Notes: generated by a model from the letters alone, not told the origin. A stretch of DNA of 64,000 bases from Ilex aquifolium (GCA_951799425.1 OX637396.1:10825701-10889700), one strand, 5' to 3'. Numbered from the stretch's first letter, positions 37,290-49,803 are shown. A program made the numbers and translations.

Positions 37290-39430
37290 AGATGCATTGT
37301 GATAAAACTATAATAATGATTTACCAATGCATACTTCGGGTGGGCCCCATAATTTTAGGTACATCAATAGCCCACAAATAAAAAAAATTAAATCCATTAA
37401 ATTTTAAGCCCTACAAAAAAGCTCCAAAAAATTAAATCCAATCAAAAATTTTATTGCAATAATTTGGGTCTATAATCCAATTCATGACATTAAAAACTTA
37501 GAAATTAAAAAAATACTCAAAAGTCAACTCCTATTTACTCCCACTCACTTTCTCTCTCTCTCTCTCTCTCTCTCTCTTCGGTATAAAAAAAATTGAAATT
37601 AAACACACACTCTCTCTCTCTGGTAAAAAACAAAAACAAATGTTGAAATATCTTTCTCGACAATATTAACGCATCATTCTTTTGTCTCCCTCTCACATAG
37701 AAAATTAAAAATAAATTAATTTTTTGTAAAAAAATTATATTAAAAATTAAAAAGTCTCCACTTAATGTTTCCACTTTAGACCTCAAATTGGCTTGAGCAG
37801 CCCCTGATTGAGACTATACGTTTATGTGTGGTAAATCTACTATACTTTATCGATAATAGACACAATCCCTTCTCCTAATGTATTTCCCTATTCTTAGAGG
37901 CATGGATAGAACCACTACTTGACCAAAAGGGGATGTAGCCTCACCTCAATTTTTTTTAAAAAATTCTTATATATTGGGAATTTTAAGAAATAATTAAAGT
38001 ATGTGGCGAAGGCGTATTGAGTAAATGCATAGTTTTTAATATTTTTGGGTCGACATTATATTTTTTGATTGAACTAAAATGATCAAAAAAATTGGACATA
38101 AATTGAGCTATAATTATTTGATTATTTGATATTTTTGTGTTGAAAATTTTCACTATATGATAAAATTGAATTAAAATTTAGTTGTACTTGAGTGATTATG
38201 TGATGAAAATAAACTCTAAATTATTAATTGTTTGATAAATTAATCAACACTGAATTAGTTTTTTTTGATTTTATTAAAAATAGATAATATTCTAATTCTT
38301 TGTGTGGAAATCAATTTCTATAGGTTATACACATAAAAAATTCACATTAACGATAACTTATTGAATGATCTTGTAAAATAAAATTCATAGTTATGCCACT
38401 ATTTGAGCCCCTTTACTTAAACTTATGATTCCAACCCTGATTAGAGACTTGCGTAAGTGCCTTTATGATTCCCTCTTATTATATGATAAATTGTTACTGT
38501 GTGGCTTAACACCCTATAAGTTTCCAAATACCTACATATGTAGCTTTTGATCCGTATGCGTGCAAATCTAGGTAACATACATTGTCTAGAACCTATTTTG
38601 ATAAAATTCTCTTGAGAACATACTTACTAAGAGTTAATAATTATTGGTTGCATGAATCACGATAATACATACTTTGCGAGATAGAAGTTTGATAAAATCA
38701 CCACAAAAGATATTATATTTTTATAATATAACACAAGATAACAGGATAATCCAGTAAATCATCATAATGCGCCTTCATATGTAAAATTGGATGCAAATAC
38801 AACCATGATTAAAAGGGAGCTGCAGCTTTAAGTTTCATAAAAACCATACATGTTTCAGCTACAAAAGCTTGTTTCTTCTGTAACATTTATCTGAGGGATT
38901 AAAATTTTGGGAATTAGAAGTGACAAAAACTAACTAAAACTTATATCTGAGCAATTCTGTAGGGCTAACTTATATCTAGTTAAAAATTTTAATTTTAGAT
39001 TCATTGTTAGATTTATCTAAATATATAATATATTAGTAGCTGATGGAAAGTTCAAAAGTCAGATTTTTATAGTGCTTGAGTTTGTATAAATTTTCATAAG
39101 TCATTGTTATAACTTGGTATTTACTCTCAACAACTCTTGAGACTTGTTTGCACTATTTCTAGAATCTGTAATGTTTATAAGTTATATAAGTTACAAATAT
39201 GTTAGAGTAATTTAGTTTTATATTATGAATCTATCAAAAAAGAGAAATCAATTAGAGTAATATTTTAGGTCAAGGATAATATGGACTCTATATTATTGTT
39301 AAATCACAGCTACAAAATTACAATATGGATTTTATTAAATTGTCTTGGGGTAAAATTACAAAATATATATTTTTTTATTAGTGTACTTTTATAAATTGTA
39401 TATTGATAATCATTGATTTTGTAGGTTTTT
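37290..39430. other. AT-rich gene-free region
   Basis: (CT)n tracts at 37551-37577 and 37611-37621 and several homopolymer runs. No open frame or repeat family was identified. Confidence 0.5.
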
Positions 39431-39664
39431 TTAAGGGCGCACACAAAGTTATTTTTTGGGTAAATTACACTAACACCCCCTAACTTTTGGCTTTATTACA
39501 CGGACACCCCCTCACATTTTAAAAATTACACTAAGACCCCAATAGTTAGACTGAGTTAACTCTCCTAATTAAAAGACAACTTTGCCCCCCTGTTTAACCC
39601 AACCCAAACCCAAACCCAAATATTTGCCCCTCTGTTTAACACAAAACCTAAACCCAAACCCCAA

Positions 39665-39708
<44 letters not shown>

Positions 39709-40029
39709 GCAAACCCAAACCCAAACCCCAATTCCTCTTTCTCTCTCTCTCCCTCAACCCATCTATGTGTGTGCATGTGTGTGTATATATGTATATACAT
39801 ACATATATATATACACACAGGCAAAGAGAGAGAGAGGATGTGGAAGCGGTTTCCATGGTGTGGAGGTGATGATTGGTGGTGGGTAATGGAAATGGAGGTA
39901 GAGGAGAAGAATGTGGTTGTTGGGTTCAATTTTACTAGTGGTTTGATTTGTTGGGTTCGATTTGGGGTTCGATTTGGTTTGGTGGTGGTTGGTGTCTGGG
40001 TGGTTTCCGAAACCCACCGCAGTGGTGGC

Positions 40030-41338
40030 TGATTAACCATCAAAAGTGCTATTTTATTATATTTAATAATTGGTTAATTGCATATTATTTGTGATTAAAT
40101 GTGTTAAATTCCTTGATTTTCTAATTTGATACTTTTTCTAGTTGTTTTGTTTATTTTGCAGGTAAATTGGTTGATTTAAAGTAATAATGGATAATGCAAG
40201 TGAAGCAATCACTAAAGGAAGAATCACAATTGATAAGGATTGAAGAGTCAAGATTGGGATAGGAAGACTTGAAGATAAATCAGAATTTTAATCCTTATAA
40301 GAGTTTAAGTGAGAAGAAAATTCATTTAAAGTTGGATTAGGAAAGTTTCCTAAAAGATAAAGATTTGACACGTCTTCAGTATTTCATTCATAACTTTTGA
40401 CTCCGATATCTGATTGACCTGATTTTTGTGGGGTTGGAAATAAGACTTCAAGGGCTACAAAAGTTTATTTCACGAAAATTTCGTGATTCAGTCTCTAAAT
40501 ATACGAAATTCAAGCTCGAAGTCTGGACAGATTTTGTACCCGCGGGGCCCAAGATTTATGCACGGGATTTAACCTTACAAGACATCTTTTTGGGAAAGGA
40601 ATTCCTTTCAACCTGTATTTAGGATTTATTTTATTATAAATAGAGGCTTTCATCTATTGAGAGAGGAGGAATTAGATTAGGATTTATATTATTTATTCTT
40701 TTTTTTCCATCTTTTTAGTTCGTCATGTCTGGCTAGAAGGGTAAGATAGGGCTAGGGGAGAACCTCTCAATGAAGTATGGTAATTTTGTTGACTTTGTGC
40801 TTAATGATTTATGATGTTTTGTTAATTTAACTTCTGATTTTTTAGCAAAGTTTTTATTCTGTAAAAACTCTTGAGTTGTTGTGCCACGTACATCGATTGC
40901 TTGAGTTTCCCTGCGAATAAATAACTGGTTATTCCACGCTTGAGGTAATTATCATTATTTCATAAAATAATATAATTGGATGATTATTCAGGTTCCTGAA
41001 TAATCTTTTGATTGTAACATTTGGTTTTCTTACTTGATTTGTTACTTGAATCAACCGACATCTGATTTGTGTTTCAAGTTAAGTTTTGAGTCTTCAATCA
41101 TTATTGTATGGAATTGAGAGGGAATACCCGATGCTTTAGTATTTCAATTATTGTTTTAAAAACCAAATTTATTATTTTCTGATTCCAAAATTCCTACTCA
41201 AACAAATTGCAAACAATTTCTTTTTATTTGTTTTGTGTTTCTTGTTTTCATAATTCCCTGTGGTTCGACCTCGGATTCCCGAGAAATTTATTACTTCGCA
41301 CAACCTGCACTTGGGTGATCAATTCTAAAGTTGAAGCA
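40030..41338 (+). repeat. 5' LTR of the gag-only element
   Basis: 1309 bp, TG...CA ends. A TATAAATA box at 40635-40642 suggests transcription starting near 40670. A 64-codon frame upstream of it is LTR sequence and not a gene. Confidence 0.95.
40635..40642 (+). promoter_or_regulatory. TATA box in the 5' LTR
   Basis: TATAAATA followed by G. The identical box is at 45030-45037 in the 3' LTR. Confidence 0.65.
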
Positions 41339-41344
41339 AGTTTT

Positions 41345-41358
41345 TGGCGCCGTTGCCG
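41345..41358 (+). promoter_or_regulatory. Primer binding site, tRNA-Asp type
   Basis: TGGCGCCGTTGCCG lies 6 bases after the 5' LTR and fits the known 3' end of plant tRNA-Asp over 14 bases, then diverges. Confidence 0.8.
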
Positions 41359-41538
41359 AAGAATTGAAAGACAAGGAGCCATTACATCATTGAGGTTTGC
41401 TTGATTTGAGATTCGTCACAGATCCGGTAATCTCGTTCCATTTGTTTTTTATTTATTGTTAATTATTTGTTTCATTTTTCCTCAGGTTAGATATTTCATA
41501 ATTTTTATTTTTATATTTTATATTTCTTTTAATGTGGT

Positions 41539-42330
41539 GTGAAGATTTCCCCGATGGAGGAACTGTGTGTGTTTTGTGATGTGTATGGGCATCCCATTGA
41601 GGTTTGCCCTTTAATTCCAACTGTTCGAAAAATTTTGAGGAATGGGACAATTGTCTTACCTAATTCTTCTCAACCTTACCCCGACCATTGTTTTGAAACT
41701 TTTTATCTCAATTTTGGTTGGAGGACTGAACACTATCAGTTACCTATATATGTCACATCACCACAAGACCCTCCCCAATATCCACTCTACCATGACCCAC
41801 AAGAAGAGAATTTGGAGAATATTCTTAACGAATTTATGCAAAGCCAACTAGCTTTCAATGCCCAAACAAGTCAAGATATTAAAGAGATAAAAGATATACT
41901 CAATATATTGATACAAAAACAAGAGGTTAAAAATAGTCAATATAGTGAGAGTGATTCTTTTCCTAAACTACAAACTGAGGATGAATCCATTAATACTCTT
42001 GATAGTGAAGAATTAAGTGACATTATTATTCCACAAGAGGCTAATGAGCCCAAAGACCTTTCATTATCAACAAGTAGTAATGAGATTCACATATCTAATC
42101 TTAGTGAGGGTATGAAAGTTGAGTTGTGTGTTGTAATTGATAAAGATCTATTTTCTATCTCATTATTAGATTTGCATAAAAATGTAAATATCTCCCTTTT
42201 CTTGCATGTTCAAAAGATATATTCGATGTATGAGTGGATAATTCGATTAAAGGAGTTGCTTCGACACCACATTTTTAAGCCAATAAAATTGAATGGGCGC
42301 ATATTCAAATCTGACTTTAAACCGGATTGA
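41539..42330 (+). CDS. Gag-like zinc-knuckle protein, 263 aa, of the gag-only element
   Basis: One unbroken frame. Near the N-terminus, CVFCDVYGHPIEVCP is an exact C-x2-C-x4-H-x4-C knuckle followed by aromatic-rich text with YPLYHDPQ. A region near residues 92-130 (LENILNEFMQSQLAFNAQTS, QDIKEIKDILNILIQKQ) has the heptad look of the coiled coil found after the knuckle in Athila-type Gag. The C-terminal third is unrecognised. The usual large Gag core before the knuckle is missing, so the protein is a Gag C-terminal part joined to unknown sequence. Start choice: M at 41539, or the next in-frame ATG at 41551. It could bind element RNA in particles made by a partner element. Confidence 0.7.
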   Translation: MKISPMEELCVFCDVYGHPIEVCPLIPTVRKILRNGTIVLPNSSQPYPDHCFETFYLNFGWRTEHYQLPIYVTSPQDPPQYPLYHDPQEENLENILNEFMQSQLAFNAQTSQDIKEIKDILNILIQKQEVKNSQYSESDSFPKLQTEDESINTLDSEELSDIIIPQEANEPKDLSLSTSSNEIHISNLSEGMKVELCVVIDKDLFSISLLDLHKNVNISLFLHVQKIYSMYEWIIRLKELLRHHIFKPIKLNGRIFKSDFKPD

Positions 42331-42649
42331 ACGTGAGCTTTTATTTTTATTTGTACATAGTAGTTAGATTTTATTTTATTTTATTTTATTTTTTGTTTAA
42401 TTTCAGTTTCATTTTTATTTGTTTCAATTTATAGTTTTTTTGTTTGTTGAGTATTTTATTTTTAGATTTTAGCGTTGTTGCAGCACCAGGTATTCCTATC
42501 CCTTTTATCTTTATTCATTATTTTTATTGAGCAATAAGATATTTATTTTTACATTGAGGACAATGTTGGATATAGGTTGGGGGGGTATGAGTATGCTTTG
42601 TGTTGTGAAAATTTCTAGTTTATTTTTTTTTAGTTTATTTACTTTGCTA

Positions 42650-42690
<41 letters not shown>

Positions 42691-44411
42691 GTTGGTTATT
42701 AAATATTTAAATAACATTTTTATGCATAATTTGATACCACAATATAGAAATAATTTGCTTAACTTTAAATTTGTAACTGTTTAAGCATCACATAGAACTT
42801 TATTCTATATTTTTGTATCTCATATCATGTTCTTATAAAAACTCACAATTTGTGCACTTTAGAGTTTACCAAGTTGAAAATTTGTTAGATATTTTACCTT
42901 GAGAACTTGAAACATATAGTGGAGATGCATAAAAACCCTAGTGAGTTTTGATCCAATCTTTCTTGGAGGAATATTTACATTTACTCAATAAAAAAATATT
43001 TTTATTCAGCTAATCTCCTTCAATAATCTCATTATTTTTGTTTTGGTTAATACCAATATTGTGAATGATTGCTTAACTTTGAATTATTTGCATGAGAAGT
43101 GTGTTATCAAAAGCTCTTGAGATATGATTTTAGGCCATCTTTGATATTATTTGAGCCTAAACCTTATTCTTTGAATATTATTTTCCCTAGAAGCCATGAT
43201 TGAGCCTTTAAAGAAAAAATTTATTTCTTATGCCCAACATATAATAACCAAGCCAATAAAAAAATATATATATCTTTTACCCTTGGTTATCCCGAGATTG
43301 AACTTTTATTGTTTATGTAATTTGAGAGATGTTAGTTGAGAAAAGATGAAAAAAAAAAAAGAGTTTTACATACTTGTGAATATTTGCATTAGATGTCTTG
43401 CTGAAAAAAAAAAAAGAAAAGAAAAAAAAAAAAGCTAAAAAAAAAAAGAAAGACAATATGTCTAGCTATGAAAAAAACATATTGAAAAAAAAAGAGAAAA
43501 AAATAGCAAGCATGTGTTTGAAAATAAAAAAAAATGAGCAAGTGATGTAAATTGTGCTTCTAAAGGATGGAGAGTGAAAGACTATGGAAAGAAGTTTGGT
43601 TGTGTAATGTACATGTTCTCTCGGAATAGTCTTTTGAATTCCTGAATATCCTTCGTTTCAAAACCCTAATCCCAAGGCCCCATTACAACCTTAAATAAAG
43701 ACCTATTTGATCTCAAGAGTGTATTGATGGATGCATGACTTGTGTGAATAAGGAAGAGAATGGTGATTATTTATTTATTGTGTGTTGATTTCCTTTCATG
43801 AGATTATGTCAAATCATTTTTTTTTGGATTACAATTATTTTAATGGAACATGTGAGCATTATTTTGTTTTGATTTAAATATCATCCACTCACATGTGATA
43901 CTTGAGTGTATAGTCACTATAATCTGAGAGAATTGTTCATGAGTGAATTATCTAGTAAGATTTGGCATTGAGACGAATGGTTGATGGTTGTAGAGGTGAT
44001 TATCAAATAAAATTATTGACTTGGTATAGTTAATTCACACTACACACGAGTTTATATGAGAATATGATAAGTGCATACATTTATATAGCGTAGAATTCTA
44101 TATTCTTGCTTTGCATGAGCTTATAAAAAAGTTTGCATCTTAGAATTTTTATATTATGGTAGCAATTTGTGTTATAAAATTATTATTCAGATATTTGATC
44201 AGATGTTGATGTTTGTGGGTATCATCTCTGGAAACCCTCACGAGACTATACTCGTCCACTAGGGGGAACCTAGGGGTTTAAAGGCTTGTTGCATATGCTA
44301 AATGCAATCGTGAGTCCTACGAAAGTGGATTTGTATTTTATTTTATTAGGTTATTTTGTTTTTAGTTTTTAGATTTTGGGATCCATGTATTACTAGGGAC
44401 TAGTAATATTC
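42331..44411 (+). other. Non-coding interior of the gag-only element
   Basis: About 2.1 kb without a long frame. It contains an internal polypurine-like AGGTTGGGGGGG at 42574-42585, (TA)n at 42653-42683, and an A-rich stretch with GA interruptions at 43350-43540. A conserved-looking block CCACTAGGGGGAACCTAGGG is at 44258-44277. Confidence 0.7.
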
Positions 44412-44424
44412 AGGTTGGGGGGTG
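44412..44424 (+). promoter_or_regulatory. Polypurine tract before the 3' LTR
   Basis: AGGTTGGGGGGTG directly abuts the 3' LTR start, the expected plus-strand priming site. Confidence 0.8.
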
Positions 44425-45733
44425 TGATTAACCATCAAAAGTGCTATTTTATTATATTTAATAATTGGTTAATTGCATATTATTTGTGATTAAATGTGTT
44501 AAATTCCTTGATTTTCTAATTTGATACTTTTTCTAGTTGTTTTGTTTATTTTGCAGGTAAATTGGTTGATTTAATGTAATAATGGATAATGCAAGTGAAG
44601 CAATCACTAAAGGAAGAATCACAATTGATAAGGATTGAAGAGTCAAGATTGGGATAGGAAGACTTGAAGATAAATCAGAATTTTAATCCTTATAAGAGTT
44701 TAAGTGAGAAGAAAACTCATTTAAAGTTGGATTAGGAAAGTTTCCTAAAAGATAAAGATTTGACACGTCTTCAGTATTTCATTCATAACTTTTGACTCCG
44801 ATATCTGATTGACCTGATTTTTGTGGGGTTGGAAAGAAGACTTCAAGGGCTACAAAAGTTTATTTCACGAAAATTTCGTGATTCAGTCTCTAAATATACG
44901 AAATTCAAGCTCGAAGTCTGGACAGATTTTGTACCCGCGGGGCCCAAGATTTATGCACGGGATTTAACCTTACAAGACATCTTTTTGGGAAAGGAATTCC
45001 TTTTAACCTGTATTTAGGATTTATTTTATTATAAATAGAGGCTCTCATCTATTGAGAGAGGAGGAATTAGATTAGGATTTATATTATTTATTCTTTTTTT
45101 TCCATCTTTTTAGTTCGTCATGTCTGGCTAGAAGGGTAAGATAGGGCTAGGGGAGAACCTCTCAATGAAGTATGGTAATTTTGTTGACTTTGTGCTTAAT
45201 GATTTATGATGTTTTGTTAATTTAACTTCTGATTTTTTAGCAAAGTTTTTATTCTGTAAAAACTCTTGAGTTGTTGTGCCACGTACATCGATTGCTTGAG
45301 TTTCCCTGCGAATAAATAACTGGTTATTCCACGCTTGAGGTAATTATCATTATTTCATAAAATAATATAATTGGATGATTATTCAGGTTCCTGAATAATC
45401 TTTTGATTGTAACATTTGGTTTTCTTACTTGATTTGTTACTTGAATCAACCGACATCTGATTTGTGTTTCAAGTTAAGTTTTGAGTCTTCAATCATTATT
45501 GTATGGAATTGAGAGGGAATACCCGATGCTTTAGTATTTCAATTATTGTTTTAAAAACCAAATTTATTATTTTCTGATTCCAAAATTCCTACTCAAACAA
45601 ATTGCAAACAATTTCTTTTTATTTGTTTTGTGTTTCTTGTTTTCATAATTCCCTGTGGTTCGACCTCGGATTCCCGAGAAATTTATTACTTCGCACAACC
45701 TGCACTTGGGTGATCAATTCTAAAGTTGAAGCA
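44425..45733 (+). repeat. 3' LTR of the gag-only element
   Basis: Same 1309 bp as the 5' LTR. Differences noted: AAAGTAAT/AATGTAAT, AAAATTC/AAAACTC, AAATAAG/AAAGAAG, CTTTCAACC/CTTTTAACC and GGCTTTCATC/GGCTCTCATC. Confidence 0.95.
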
Positions 45734-47028
45734 GTGGCGGTGGTGTTGGATTTACAGATCTAGTTCTTTATCAGAACTTCTATGTAATTTTTGAAACCCA
45801 CCACTGTGGTGGCAGGGGGTAGTGCTCTATGTATGTGTGTGTGGAGAGAGAGAGAGAGGAGGAGGAGGAGGTGGTGGTGGTGGTGGTTTCTGTGGTGTGG
45901 AGGTGGCGATGGGTGGTGATTAACTGTGATGGTTGATTTGGGTGTAATGTTCTCTGTCACTGTTCTCTCTCCCTCTGTCTCTGTTCTCTCTCTGTGTGCT
46001 GGTGATGTTTGGATGTGTTGGGTGGCAGATGCACTATTGCGGTGGTTAGATTTAGGTAGTGATGATGGTGGCAAAACTGGTGGTTATGGTGGAACTGGTG
46101 GTGATGGTGGCAAGAATAAATTTAATATGAGATAATTGGACTAGGTAATTATTAAGGTTTTAAAAAACTGATTATTTTTAAAATTGTACTAATAGTACCA
46201 AATATTATTTAATAAACAAAAAAAATTAATATTTTATTTATTAATGTAATGTATTTAGAAATTAAACATATAAGTGTTAAATTTTAATATATATATATTT
46301 CATATATAGATTAAAAAAATAAATGAGAGGTTGGATAAATTTGGAGGGTATTTTTGGTATTTTGAGAATTATGATTGATGACCTCAACTTTGACTGTTAA
46401 CAAGTTTAACGTCTGTTAGTTAGAAGGGATCTGATTGTTATAAGTTTTAAATGTCAGGGGAGTTCGGTGTCATTTGTCAAAAGTCAGGAGGTGTCCATGT
46501 AATAAATCAAAAAGTCAGGGTGTGTCAGTGCAATTTACCCTTTTTTTTTTAATTCAAAGCCACCAAATATGGGTGGGGGGGGTTTGGCAGGACCCCTACT
46601 TATATATATAATTAAAAGGAAAAATGTACAATGGAGGAGGACATAGAGCCAAGCCTCCAAAAGTACAAAGTGAGAGGAAGAAAGTCAAAGAAAAAGTAAG
46701 GTGGTGACTCACCACCAAAAACATGAAAAATAAATAAACAGAAAAGCAAAGTAGGGACTCCCCACAGAAAAAAATAACTGAAAACATCAATGAAAATAAA
46801 AACTCAACAGCGAACGTGAGGAGTCTGTCGAGCGTCCAAGGCGAGGATGCCAACAATCCCAGAAGGAAGGGATAACGAATTAGGAAATTGCTAATTGAGC
46901 TACTGAGAGCAAGCACAATTAGTCATGAAGTTTGCAGCCTGATTCGCCTCCCGCAGGACGTGGCAGACGCGAGCCGAGAGAGAAACACCTAGAAGCTGAA
47001 TCCGAGCAAGCAGGTAAGCATAAACCCA

Positions 47029-49278
47029 TCACACAGTACCCTGAGAAGAAACCCAAGAAACCACTGTAACTGAATCTGGCTCCACTACCAACTCTGAAGC
47101 TCCCAAATCTGCGGCCAACTCCAACCTAGCACAAATAGCCTGTAACTCCACAAACAAAATAGGCTGATGCCCTAGAAACAAGCCAAAAGCCCTGAGTACC
47201 TGACCCTGGTAGTCCCGAATAACACCCCCTCCTGCAGACAGTCCCGGATTGCCTTTAGAACAGCCGTCAACACTGATCTTCAGGCAACCCTCTACAGGAC
47301 GAGTCCAAGCAACCAAGCGAAGAGGCCGAGGCCGAGGAACCAAGACCCTAAGAGAACCCACAAACTCAACCGACTCATTCCGACGCAACTGACTCGGAGC
47401 AAACCCAAAAGCAAGCCCAACCAACTGCATATCGGCCATAACCCTCTGAACCACAACGGGCACTTGAAAAGCCTGACCATCGAACCTATAAGCATTACGC
47501 GTCTTCCATAAGTGCCACAGAATGAAGTATCATAGCAGTACCCGCACGTGACCTGCGGAAGGAACATAACGCCGCCAATGAAGCATCAAAGCGAAGGAGA
47601 CTGAAACGGCCAACATCTGATCTCAAACATCCGATAAAAGTGACCCCACATCTGAACTGCAAGTGGACAATCCAGAAAAAGATGCCTAAGAGTTTCAACA
47701 GCCCCACCACACACACACTGGGATGCTACATGGAAACCCCGTCTCTCTAAGCCATCATATGTGGCCAGGAAACCATGAAACAACTGCCACATAAAGAAGG
47801 AGATCTGAGTCGGAATATGCCTCTGCCAGACACAAGAAAACACAGCCCGAACTAGAGCCACACCCCGAATATTAGCCCAAGTAGTCCTCAAGGAAAAATC
47901 CCCATCCAAAGAAAAACTTCACCTCATCTGATCAACCCCCAACAATCGGCCTCTGTCCCACTGCCGACCCGCCCAGTAAGCAGAAACAGGAACCCCATAA
48001 GCTGCCCCCGGACACACTAAAGCCAATGGGTAATCCCCCAACCAACAATCATATTAGAAACTAAACTCACCGGACCGTACTAACCATCTGATCCTCGACT
48101 CAGCCACGGATCGAATCCCACACAACTGCCTCCAAAGAGGTGAAGCTGGGTAACGAAACTCAATCAGCCTAGGATGGGTGGACCTACAGTACTTGGCCCT
48201 CATAAAAGTGGACCAAAATGACTGTTGAGCACGAAAAATTCATCATAGCTTCACCTCATAAGCCTCGGCTAAGTAAGAAAAAGAATGCACCCCTAAGCCG
48301 CCCTCCTCTACAGGGAGACATACCTCAGTCCAGTGACACTAGTGAATCCTCCGATGAGTAGCTGTGTCACCCCACAAGAAACGAGTGAACATCCTTTGTA
48401 ACTGGTGAAAAACATCTGTAGGAGGCCTCAGCACGTGAAACAAGTGAATAGGCATCGACGAGAGCACATGATGAATCAAAGTGAGCTTACGTCCAAAGGA
48501 AAGTAAGTGATTCGCCCATCCAGAAATCCGTTCGCGCACCTTCCGAATCATCTCATCAAAGTACGAGATCCGGAGATGACCCAAGTAGATAGGGCACCCC
48601 AAATAAATAAACGGAAGGTCACGCCTCTGAAAACCAGTGGTCTGCAGTGCAATCACCTCTTTAGAATGCGAGGCATGCGAACTGATATAAAAACTACTCT
48701 TGGCCTGACTAACTAACTGACCAAAGACAGTCTCATAGTGATGAAGAAAATCCATAATTGGCCGCAAGCTCGACTGGTACCCATTAGCAAAAATAATAAT
48801 GTCATCAGCAAAAGCCAAATGGGAAACCGAAACCCCAACTCCAGCACTATAAGCCACCCCCCGAAATCGAGCATACAAAGAGTCCAAGTCTCGAGAAAGA
48901 TATTCTGCAGCAATGATGAACAAATAAGGAGAAAGGGGGTCACCCTGTCGTAGCCCCCCCCGGTGACTGAAAAAAGCCCTGACTGACCCCATTCACCATC
49001 ACAGAAAATCACGGCCCCTAGATAGCCCGCCGAACCAAAGAAATCCAGGCCTCAGAGAACCCAAAAGCTCGCAACATCTGGAGAATGAATGTCCAAGACA
49101 TCCTGTCATATGTCTTAAGCCATATCAAGCCTCAGCACGATGTTCCCACCCCGGGAACCTCTCCCCAAATCATGAACAAACTCCTGAGCCAAAAGAACAC
49201 TCTCCTGCAACACTTGGCCCAGCACAAACCCACTCTGCGTCGGTGATATGATACGCGGCAACAAGGATGACAGACGAG
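47029..49278 (-). pseudogene. LINE ORF2 remnant: RT, zinc-binding and RNase H domains
   Basis: Reading leftwards, RT starts within PRIISPTQSGFVLGQVLQES, then GGLRQGDPLSPYLFIIAAEY and the catalytic FADDIIIFANGY (frame 48992-48339). A broken stretch follows, then the plant LINE RT zinc-binding domain (FFMWQLFHGFL, CVCGGAVETLRHLFLDCPLA; 47909-47586). Last comes an RNase H domain (LKISVDGCSKGNPGLSAGGG, ELQAICARLELAADLG; 47463-47029). Frame changes between these blocks and a missing N-terminus (endonuclease and early RT) make it non-functional. The 3' UTR follows to about 46551. Confidence 0.88.
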
Positions 49279-49803
49279 AAGGGCGCACACAAAGTTAAAT
49301 TTTCCTGATTTAATCTATAAGTGTCTTCATATATTTATTTAAGGAAAAAATGGAAATTCAAAATTTTTTTATATTTAGATCAAATTATTAGTGTGAGGTA
49401 TAATTGTCCTTAAAATTTTGTTTAAGGGCAAAAGAGGAATTCAAAAAAATTTCATCTAAGATACTTTTATTAATAGTATAGATGTATGTTGATTTATAGA
49501 TAGCGCGATTCATTTATGTGGTGAGGATATGTAGTTTGAAGACGTCATTTAGAATAACGTTTTCTATGATTAAAAAAAAAAGATTTTTATATTTTTAAAA
49601 AATTCAAATTTAAAAAAGTACGATTAAAAATGCACGAGTTTGACAAACAAATTTCTAATGACATGGGATTAGTAAAAAACAACTCGAGATATCATATGTG
49701 AAGTCAGATGTATACTAAAACCAAGTTCAACTGTTTCAATATACTGAAACCAAGTAAATAAGTGTGCAGTCAACGGTTTTTCACAATCTATTGGGATGAG
49801 AAT

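Larger units (their letters stand above)
40030..45733 (+). mobile_element. Young non-autonomous LTR retrotransposon with a gag-only ORF (TR-GAG type)
   Basis: Two LTRs of exactly 1309 bp (40030-41338, 44425-45733) start TGATTAACC and end TTGAAGCA. The 5-bp target duplication GTGGC is exact (40025-40029, 45734-45738). The primer site TGGCGCCGTTGCCG at 41345 and a polypurine tract before the 3' LTR are intact. Five LTR differences were seen by eye, about 0.4 %, so insertion is recent. The 3086-bp interior codes only for a 263-aa Gag-like protein; protease, RT, RNase H and integrase are absent. The tRNA-Asp-type primer site and the GAGGACAATGTTGGATATAG G-run motif resemble Athila/Tat-group elements. 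It would need enzymes from another element. Confidence 0.93.
39458..46540. mobile_element. Mutator-like element nested in the LINE tail
   Basis: The left end GGGTAAATTACACTAACACC with CTTTATTACACGGACACC matches the inverse of the right end, GGGTAAATTGCACTGACACA with ATTTATTACATGGACACC. Without the LTR element the length is about 1.37 kb. The flanking 9-mers (TTATTTTTT, TTTTTTTTT) match at 8 of 9 bases, but they lie in a T run and carry little weight. The inside has CT and GTGG repeats and duplicated GAAACCCACC...GTGGTGGC blocks, with no transposase. Confidence 0.7.
39451..49278 (-). mobile_element. 5'-truncated LINE (L1-type), interrupted by nested insertions
   Basis: An 18-bp duplication AAGGGCGCACACAAAGTT flanks it (39433-39450 and 49279-49296). 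On minus it runs from within the RT (49278) to the 3' UTR (46551) and a poly(A) tail that appears as T runs at 39452-39457 and 46541-46550. A Mutator-like element sits inside the tail. True LINE length is about 2.75 kb, so the 5' part is missing, as is usual for LINE insertions. Confidence 0.85.

Noticed and set aside
40428-40622. 64-aa frame in the 5' LTR (and its twin at 44823)
   Set aside because: It is conserved only because the LTRs are nearly identical; it lies upstream of the LTR TATA box.
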